DNA of 64,000 nucleotides, taken from Nitrospiraceae bacterium (lineage in GTDB: Bacteria > Nitrospirota > Nitrospiria > Nitrospirales > Nitrospiraceae). The position numbers were made by a program, and so were the translations under genes. Under the pieces are notes generated by a model. The model saw nothing but the letters and a program-made list of their open reading frames with translations, searched no databases and had not been told where the DNA came from. Shown piece by piece: positions 58,176 to 64,000 of this stretch. The DNA is taken from positions 558,001 to 622,000 of the forward strand of contig JAHBWI010000001.1 in NCBI GenBank assembly GCA_019637075.1, read 5' to 3'. Within the stretch, counting starts at the first letter, position 1. Each line of letters opens with the position of its first letter.

Positions 58176-59546
58176 TTACTGTGTGTCCGGCCGGTGTTTC
58201 AACTTGTACTGCAACAAGCTCCGGCTGATCTTTAGCAACTCTGCGGCTCGTGCCTGGATGCCGTTCGACTGAGTCAAGGCACGACTGATCATGTGGTCCT
58301 CGACGGTTTTCAGCGTTCGGTCGAGCGCCGCGTCGAGAGGAAGCAATCGGTCCAACGCACCGGCCCAGTCCTGACTGGGAGTGAGTTCGAGCGGCAAGTC
58401 TTCCGCTTGAATTTCATCCCCCTTCGCCATCAACGCCGCATGGGCAACGACGTTGTGCAGTTCCCGGACATTCCCGGGCCAACGGTGCCGCAGCAGCAGC
58501 CCCTGCGCGCGAGGCGAGAACCGCTGTCCCCGGACCGTCCCCTCTCTGGTCAAGGTCTGCAGGTGAGTCTCGGCAAGCAGGAGAATGTCGTCCTGGCGCT
58601 CCCGCAAAGAAGGCACGTCGATCCGGACGACACTCAACCGGAAATAGAGATCTTCTCGAAACCGGCCGTTCTGCACCTCCGCCTTCAGATCTCGGTTGGT
58701 GGCCGAGAGAATTCTGACATCGACCCGGATGGCTTTCTCCGTCCCAACCCGCCGGATCTCCTGACTATCCAACGCGCGGAGTAACTTTGCCTGAAGCGGC
58801 AGCGGGAGTTCGCCGATCTCGTCCAACAGGAGCGTTCCCCCGTTGGCCTGTTCAAATAGCCCCAAATGCCTGGCGTAGGCGCCGGTGAAGGCGCCCTTCT
58901 CATGACCGAACAGCTCACTCTCCGCCAACGAATCGGCCAAGGCGCCGCAATTGATGGCCAAGAACGGTCGCCCGCTCCGCGGCCCGCCGAAATGGACCGC
59001 GCGGGCCACCAATTCCTTCCCCACCCCGCTCTCGCCGGCTATGAGAACCGCGCTTTTCGACTGGGCCACGCGATGGATTTTTTCCACCACGGCCTGCATG
59101 GCCGGACTGCGCCCTACCAGATTGTCGAGACGATGGCGATGTTCCAGTGACCGAGAAAGGCGTACGTTTTCCCTGGCGAGCACGCTGCGCTCCGCGGCCC
59201 GTCTGATCGAACGAAGGAGTTCGTTGTTTTCGAACGGTTTCACGATGAAGTCATACGCGCCCCGGCGCATGGCCTCCACCGCCCGCTCGATCGTGCCATA
59301 GGCCGTCATCAGCACGGTGGAAGTCGTCGGGCACAGTTCCCGTGCCTTGTCCAACACCGTCATTCCATCCATTTCAGCCATGCGGAGATCCGTGAGCAAG
59401 ACATCTATGGTAGACTCCCGCAGCACCGTCAACGCATCGGTTCCCTTCTCGCACGTCACGACTTCATAGCCCTCGCCGCGGAGCAACTCGTCCAGCATCC
59501 AGAGATAGTTCTTCTCGTCATCGACAACCAGGATGGTTCCGGTCAC
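58176..59546 (-). CDS. NtrC-family sigma54-dependent response regulator
   Basis: This encodes 456 residues. Receiver domain with D53 in DVLLTDLRMAEMDG and KP at 103-104. The AAA+ domain has Walker A GESGVGKE (171-178), the sigma54-contact loop GAFTGA (218-223), and Walker B LLLDEIGE (239-246). The C-terminal Fis-type helix-turn-helix ends near the tail (ARAAELLKISRSLLQYKLK). It activates sigma54 promoters when phosphorylated by the adjacent kinase, whose stop it overlaps by 4 nt. The targets are unknown. Confidence 0.96.
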   Translation of the reverse strand: MTGTILVVDDEKNYLWMLDELLRGEGYEVVTCEKGTDALTVLRESTIDVLLTDLRMAEMDGMTVLDKARELCPTTSTVLMTAYGTIERAVEAMRRGAYDFIVKPFENNELLRSIRRAAERSVLARENVRLSRSLEHRHRLDNLVGRSPAMQAVVEKIHRVAQSKSAVLIAGESGVGKELVARAVHFGGPRSGRPFLAINCGALADSLAESELFGHEKGAFTGAYARHLGLFEQANGGTLLLDEIGELPLPLQAKLLRALDSQEIRRVGTEKAIRVDVRILSATNRDLKAEVQNGRFREDLYFRLSVVRIDVPSLRERQDDILLLAETHLQTLTREGTVRGQRFSPRAQGLLLRHRWPGNVRELHNVVAHAALMAKGDEIQAEDLPLELTPSQDWAGALDRLLPLDAALDRTLKTVEDHMISRALTQSNGIQARAAELLKISRSLLQYKLKHRPDTQ

Positions 59547-60916
59547 AAGGCCTCCGCTGAAGCCAAACGGACAGGGTGACCCGTTAGAGTCATCGCACGG
59601 TTCGATTCGGTAACCGGCAGCACGATGGTCACCGACGTGCCCTGATCCGGCATGCTGGCCACCTGCACCGCCCCCCCATGCCCGAGGACGACACGACGCG
59701 CCAACGCAAATCCAAGCCCGATACCCCCGCCGCGCTTTGTAAAAAACGGTTCTCCGAGCCGCTGCAGGTCTTCCGGCGCCAGGCCGACGCCCTGGTCTGT
59801 CACCGTCAACGACACCCTGGTCCCGTCCTCCGACAGGACCTGCGTGATTGTGACGACCCCTCCGGACGGCATGGCCTGAAATGCATTGCGGACGAGATTC
59901 GCCAGCGCCTGATGAAGAAGATCATAGTCGCCGCACACCATGACGGCAGTACCGCCGGCCAGCATTCTGAGCGTGGCGCCGGAAGGCACGGACCAGGCCC
60001 TGGTCGCCAGGACAATGCCGTCGAGCAACTCGGAGAGGCTGACCGGCTCCTGCCGTAAACCCAACGGAGCAGCGAGGCGAAGGACGCCCTCCACCGCCTT
60101 GTTGAGCCGTGTCGTCTCCTCCAGCACGACGGCGATATGACGCTGCGTCGACTGGTCCTTGACCCGTGCGGCCAGCATATCGACCGCCCCCCTGATGATG
60201 CCCAACGGATTTCTGACCTCGTGAGCGATTTGCCCTGCCATTTCCCCGAGCGCGGCCATCTGACTCACATGCTGAAGCCGTTCCTCCATCTTGGAAACTT
60301 GATCCAGCCGTTCCGTCAGCTCCAACTGCGCGTGCTTCAACTCGTCGTTCCGTTGCGTCAACGTCTCAGCCAGCTTCCGATAGCTCTCGCCCTGCGCCCG
60401 CTCTCCCTTCGCAAAGATAAACACCAGCAATCCCGTCATGGTGAAATACACGATCGCCGCCACGGCGTCCTGAAATTCCTTCACGCGAGTGATCGACGCC
60501 GACAACTGTTCGCCGGTGACGATAAACCCGATCATGGCCACGATCGACCCACACACCACCCACACCACATCTCGTCCCGCCAACTTCGTCGCGGCGGATA
60601 CGATGGGCAGCAGATAGACCAGCTCGTAGATGCTGCCGCTGCCGTCCGTCGCCGCCACCAAGATTCCCGCCAACACCATTTGAACCAGAATACTGATGCG
60701 CAGGAGGAACGTGCGTCTGGCGAGGTCCAAACTGGATTCGGCGAAGACCGGCGCGAAGAGTTCGATCGCCTGCAAGACCATGATGGCTGAGAAGGACAGA
60801 TAGGCCGCGATCGACGTGGGATGGCTGGCGCTCCCTAACGAAAAGAGGAGCGCGGCAAGTAAGGCAAGCGTCGATGCCTTCAGGACTTCGAACGGGGTCA
60901 AGCGAGGAAACGTCAT
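59543..60916 (-). CDS. membrane sensor histidine kinase (NtrB/ZraS type)
   Basis: This encodes 457 residues from ATG 60916; a GTG at 60955 would add 13 residues. About six membrane helices span residues 10-165, followed by a coiled-coil (ESYRKLAETLTQRNDELKHAQLELTERL), the H-box GQIAHEVRNPLGIIRG, N-box ALANLVRNAFQAM, and G1/G2 DQGVGLAPED and GGIGLGFALARR. It pairs with the NtrC-type regulator by the ATGA overlap. The signal is unknown. Confidence 0.93.
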   Translation of the reverse strand: MTFPRLTPFEVLKASTLALLAALLFSLGSASHPTSIAAYLSFSAIMVLQAIELFAPVFAESSLDLARRTFLLRISILVQMVLAGILVAATDGSGSIYELVYLLPIVSAATKLAGRDVVWVVCGSIVAMIGFIVTGEQLSASITRVKEFQDAVAAIVYFTMTGLLVFIFAKGERAQGESYRKLAETLTQRNDELKHAQLELTERLDQVSKMEERLQHVSQMAALGEMAGQIAHEVRNPLGIIRGAVDMLAARVKDQSTQRHIAVVLEETTRLNKAVEGVLRLAAPLGLRQEPVSLSELLDGIVLATRAWSVPSGATLRMLAGGTAVMVCGDYDLLHQALANLVRNAFQAMPSGGVVTITQVLSEDGTRVSLTVTDQGVGLAPEDLQRLGEPFFTKRGGGIGLGFALARRVVLGHGGAVQVASMPDQGTSVTIVLPVTESNRAMTLTGHPVRLASAEAL

Positions 60917-61011
60917 AGAAGAGCTCTGGGTGAACCGGAGCATCCACGGACACACGCTAGAGGCCCTGGAGAACAGGCTGTCACAGCGGAGCCTTGCGAG
61001 GCTCCGGACAC

Positions 61012-61695
61012 CTACGGCTTCGGCAAGGAGGCGAGGAGCGCCGAGGCCTCTTGGCGATGGCGACGGTCACTATCTGTTTGAGGCATGGAGGGAGCCGATT
61101 GGAGCATCGTCAGCAACTCCTTCCTTGCTTCAGCAAAATCTTGACGCTTGACGTACACCCGCGCCAGATCCAACCGCGCGTGGGCGTAAGACGGATCGGC
61201 TGCCGTGGCCTGTTTGAGATAGGTGACCGCAGCTTGGGCATCCCCGCCCATGAACCAGGGCAGCTCCTCCAGCATCATACCCATCATGTGCAAGGAGGGG
61301 GCGTGATTCGGCTGGATCTCCAAAGCACGACGGACATGCGCTTTCAAATCCGCCACCGTAAGGGCCGAGGCCATCATGCCCTTCAGCTGAGCGGCGCTCC
61401 CCGTATTGGCGGCATAGAGATAGTGAGCCTGCGCGTTCCGTTCCTCCCGCTCCAACGCTTGCTTGGCATACTTGGCGCCTTCGTCGTATGCGGCCTTGCG
61501 GGTCGCCGGATCGGTGCGTTCGTCGCCGAGGTCGAGATGCAAATCCGCGAGCCTGACCAACGCATTTACGTTGGGCTGCCGCCCCGCCTGCTCGGCCAGC
61601 ACCGCCCGGATGCTCCCTTCGAGAATCTGCTGCGTTTCGGCCGGCGTCACGGCGGGCCAGGCCAACACCCCGAGCAAAAGCGCCGAGGCCCGCAT
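61012..61695 (-). CDS. secreted TPR protein
   Basis: This encodes 227 residues from ATG 61695, which opens a signal peptide (RASALLLGVLAWPAVTPA); a longer frame to 61782 adds basic residues. TPR-like helix pairs follow: NVNALVRLADLHLDLGDE, KYAKQALEREERNAQAHYLYAA, VRRALEIQPNHAPSLHMMGMM, and AVTYLKQATAADPSYAHARLDLARVYVKRQDFAEARKELL. It is a periplasmic scaffold with no known partner. It lies about 95 bp beyond the sensor kinase gene on the same strand. Confidence 0.82.
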   Translation of the reverse strand: MRASALLLGVLAWPAVTPAETQQILEGSIRAVLAEQAGRQPNVNALVRLADLHLDLGDERTDPATRKAAYDEGAKYAKQALEREERNAQAHYLYAANTGSAAQLKGMMASALTVADLKAHVRRALEIQPNHAPSLHMMGMMLEELPWFMGGDAQAAVTYLKQATAADPSYAHARLDLARVYVKRQDFAEARKELLTMLQSAPSMPQTDSDRRHRQEASALLASLPKP

Positions 61696-62304
61696 CGTTA
61701 TCGCGGCCCTTCGCGCAGCGCTCGCAAGAGCGCGTGCTGCCCGAGTGTTCAGCGTTCTCCAGCTTCCAAATGGCATCGGCATGGCCTCTTACATCCACAA
61801 ATGAACGTCTCGCCTGTCGTGACCGAGCAGGGACCGCCGCGACGCGAAGGGGTTATCATAATCTCCTCCCTGGCGAACTGCCAGGGAAGGGCGAAGCCAC
61901 CGCAACTCCCGCCGCAGAGGATTCCAGACCGGCGGCGATGTCACGCAAAGCCAATAGGCATGGACCGTTGCGCGATTCGCATGGTTCATTCTCTGTGGCA
62001 TGCTCCACAGATTTCACGGTTCCACGCTCTCCATTTCGATCATTTTCAGACTAGTCCTACAAAGTACCGAGTCACTTCCGATATGTGAAGGCAACGGACC
62101 AGGAATTGCCGACCGGTCGGCACGAGGCACTCGCCGGATGGCCACCCTTGCCTAGTATCGCCGCAGCAATCGGTCAAACACCCTCGTGCGACGGGATTTT
62201 GCTGAGCGGATCGCGGTGGCACAGGCATTGCCAATGTCACGGGCACCGGGTCGCACCCGCCACCGATCATCAATGGATGGGTTTGTCGATCCTAAGGAGG
62301 CGTT
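61696..62304. other. intergenic region, 609 bp
   Basis: There is no gene that I can support. Short frames on both strands are Cys/Arg-rich and unconvincing. The region must hold the promoter of the His-rich gene, but no strong -35/-10 pair was found by eye. Confidence 0.4.
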
Positions 62305-62820
62305 ATGTCTATATCAGGTATCGGGTCGTCGTCTATGGTGCAATGGCTCCAGAGTTACCTCTCCAACCCCAAAACCCCGGGCGAGACCCAGGCCGCATGC
62401 GGCTGTCAACACTCATCCGATAGCGCATCGATTTCTCAAGATGCGATCCAACAGAATGCGAACCAGGCCTTGCAGTCTCTTGATCCAAGTCAGGCCTCCG
62501 GCGCAAGCGCAACCCAAGGCCATCACCATCACCGTCATCACCATGGGAGCGGTCAGCAGGAGGGGAACTTCGTGAGCCAACTTGCTCAGGCGATCGCGAC
62601 TGACCTCCAGCAGGCAAGCGGGAACACCACCTCAGCCGACGCCTCGGTCGCAACCGGGGATACCCCGGCCCAGCCCGTCAATTCGACAGGCGATTCCTTT
62701 GTGACTCGGCTGGCCGACTTGATTGCCCACGACTTACTTGCGCAGTATCAGCAACAGTCCCAAGCCTCGACATCCGCTTCCTCAACCAGCACCGGCAATC
62801 AGGTTCCCCCAGCGGCCTGA
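62305..62820 (+). CDS. His-rich Gln/Ser-rich protein of unknown function
   Basis: This encodes 171 residues with AAGGAGG directly before the ATG. It has a Cys pair (ACGCQ at about residues 32-34), a metal-binding-like tract HHHHRHHHGSG (about 73-83), and two related helical blocks, NFVSQLAQAIATDLQQ and SFVTRLADLIAHDLLAQYQQQ. It has no signal peptide. I infer a metal-buffering or disordered protein; the family is not recognised. A strong hairpin follows at 62832-62868. Confidence 0.65.
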   Translation: MSISGIGSSSMVQWLQSYLSNPKTPGETQAACGCQHSSDSASISQDAIQQNANQALQSLDPSQASGASATQGHHHHRHHHGSGQQEGNFVSQLAQAIATDLQQASGNTTSADASVATGDTPAQPVNSTGDSFVTRLADLIAHDLLAQYQQQSQASTSASSTSTGNQVPPAA

Positions 62821-62831
62821 ACTCACGCAAC

Positions 62832-62868
62832 GCCTGCGGGCCGGCCCACGTGACGGTGGCCCGCAGGC
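62832..62868. terminator. 11-bp perfect hairpin between convergent genes
   Basis: GCCTGCGGGCC (62832-62842) pairs with GGCCCGCAGGC (62858-62868) around a 15-nt loop. It sits between the stop at 62820 and the convergent stop at 62884 and could stop transcription in both directions. There is no T-run. Confidence 0.6.
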
Positions 62869-62883
62869 ACCAGCCTCCCCGGC

Positions 62884-63498
62884 CTAATACGGGGACGGCC
62901 CTCCATATCCACCCCGTCCGCGTCCGCCACGACGCCGTGGGGCCCCCTCGGAAGGGCCATCCGACGGACGCGACAGGACTACCACGGGTGCCTTCGCGAC
63001 GACACGGATCTCCACCAACGCCTCGGAAAACGCGAGTCGCTGTACCTGCAGCACCGTGCTCGCGACCTCCGGATGGTCGCTGTAGATGTCTCGTCGGACC
63101 TTGGGCCCCACGGTCAACAGCACCGGCATATCCGTAACGTAGAGCGTCTCCTCAAGCACGTCCGCCATGGTCAAGCTAAACTGCTGCAGGACCTTGGCAA
63201 CATTGGCATAGGCCTGACGCAACTGTGCCTCCATGTTCCCCTTGCCTGCTAGTCCTCCCTTATCATCCAGGCTGACTTGCCCGGCCACGAAGACCAACCC
63301 TCCGGACTTGACACCTTGCACCAGTCCGAATTCCTGCTCCCACGGCGTGCCCAACGGCTTAATTTCCTTCGTCGAGGGTGCAACAGGGCCGGGATATTCT
63401 CGCCCAGGATGGGACCGTGGGGAGTCCGCACATCCTGCGCTCAGTACCCCGCCAAGCAGCAATAGACCCTGCACCAACGTTGTCCCCTTCTGCTTCAC
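62884..63498 (-). CDS. RidA-family lipoprotein
   Basis: This encodes 204 residues. A lipobox (LSAGC at about residue 23) marks it as exported and lipidated, unusual for RidA, which is normally cytosolic. The core LVFVAGQVSLDDKGGLAGKGNMEAQLRQAYANVAKVLQQFSLTMADVLEETLYVTDM is RidA-like. By eye, the conserved C-terminal Arg of active RidA is not obvious (SEALVEIRVVAKA). The last 25 residues are RGG-like and Pro/Gly-rich. Expected role: a periplasmic relative, perhaps without deaminase activity. Confidence 0.85.
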   Translation of the reverse strand: MKQKGTTLVQGLLLLGGVLSAGCADSPRSHPGREYPGPVAPSTKEIKPLGTPWEQEFGLVQGVKSGGLVFVAGQVSLDDKGGLAGKGNMEAQLRQAYANVAKVLQQFSLTMADVLEETLYVTDMPVLLTVGPKVRRDIYSDHPEVASTVLQVQRLAFSEALVEIRVVAKAPVVVLSRPSDGPSEGAPRRRGGRGRGGYGGPSPY

Positions 63499-63878
63499 CT
63501 TTCACCTCCTCCTTGAGCTGATCCCATGCATCAGTCATCCGTCGCGCCTCTTCGCGTCTGTCCATCGGTCAACGGTCCGCGCCCTAAGGCCCTTCCTCAA
63601 TCGAACAGTCGTCCGTTCCGTCGCAGAGGTTACACATGGTCCGGCACAGGTGATTCCGATGACTCTGGACGCCATCCGACAGGGGCCTTTCGGCAGCACA
63701 CCTGCTCCATCGTTGTCGGAGTGGTCCTACAATTTATCGGGCGCTCATCCCACCTACGATTGCGGCGGGCCAGGAATTGTCGTCCGTACCCAGGCGACTA
63801 TATGACGTGGGGTGAGTTTCCATCACCGTTGGTGCAACGCACCGGTGCACGCGCGAGATATCTGGAGGTACATAACCC
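63499..63878. other. intergenic region, 380 bp
   Basis: There is no gene that I can support. A plus frame at 63526-63882 is Arg/Pro/Ser-rich and extends into the next gene's start. The region should carry the promoter of the partial gene at 63879. Confidence 0.4.
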
Positions 63879-64000
63879 ATGAGTGGTCGTACCGGATTGC
63901 CTATGCTGCTGTGGCTGGGATGCGGAATTGTGCTCGGAGTCATGTCCGATCATTACTACGAAGGTTCGCACCGTGACTATTGGAGGGAACAAGAAATGCC
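63879..64000 (+). CDS. N-terminal part of a membrane-anchored protein (partial)
   Basis: The frame starts at ATG 63879 with GGAGGT 10 nt upstream and runs off the window edge. Its first 40 codons read MSGRTGLPMLLWLGCGIVLGV, a hydrophobic membrane or signal segment, then a His/Tyr-rich stretch (SDHYYEGSHRDYW). Too short to identify. Confidence 0.6.
   Translation, partial: MSGRTGLPMLLWLGCGIVLGVMSDHYYEGSHRDYWREQEM

Overview
The window is about 60% GC, densely packed chromosomal DNA from a Gram-negative-type bacterium. It has outer-membrane beta-barrels, lipoproteins, TolC and RND efflux, and Omp85-like proteins. The gene mix, and an intergenic element that I remember from Nitrospira genomes, suggest Nitrospirota, most likely Nitrospira. 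The mix includes a sulfur-carrier/threonine-synthase/NIL/E1/JAMM cluster, HpnI/HpnK hopanoid side-chain genes, a PqqC/CADD-like protein and many two-component proteins. No marker gene such as 16S rRNA or nitrite oxidoreductase is present, so the assignment is inference. I see no prophage, insertion sequence, CRISPR array or rRNA operon; one tRNA-Arg is present.

Layout. 1-7.6 kb: small unknowns, a PqqC/CADD-like protein coupled to a formylglycine-generating-enzyme-like protein, then a hybrid histidine kinase and a response regulator. 7.7-15.1 kb: a HemW-like radical SAM protein, a CAX-type cation/proton antiporter, a divergent ClpS-like protein, a DUF3386-like/DUF5069-like pair and a UspA-type protein. 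15.4-19.1 kb: a leftward group of five (TPM protein, degenerate nucleotidyltransferase, FAD monooxygenase, secreted PLD-like protein, unknown). 19.3-24.6 kb: a rightward sulfur-transfer cluster with two carriers, cysteine synthase, two E1-like activators, threonine synthase, a NIL protein and a JAMM peptidase.

25-34.5 kb: two small CxxC proteins, then leftward an ABC exporter, peptide deformylase, a HEAT-repeat protein and a complete tripartite heavy-metal RND pump. 34.6-38.6 kb: a potABCD-type polyamine importer. 39-43.3 kb: glgC followed by a Ski2-like helicase that is divided into two ORFs in inverted domain order, with the RecA2 and C-terminal half upstream of the RecA1 half. 43.3-49.8 kb: an outer-membrane protein, a secreted BACON-like/FN3 repeat protein, tRNA-Arg, a CoA-binding protein, a c-type cytochrome and an ankyrin lipoprotein. 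49.7-58 kb: a leftward envelope-lipid cluster (hpnI, hpnK, EamA transporter, DegT aminotransferase, epimerase, LtaS-like transferase, Omp85-like barrel). 58-64 kb: an NtrC-type two-component pair, a TPR protein, a His-rich protein and a lipoprotein of the RidA family.

The two most interesting loci are the split helicase and the two-carrier sulfur cluster. In the latter, 4-nt overlaps link threonine synthase to a MoaD-like carrier and cysteine synthase to a ThiS-like carrier with a one-residue C-terminal extension.
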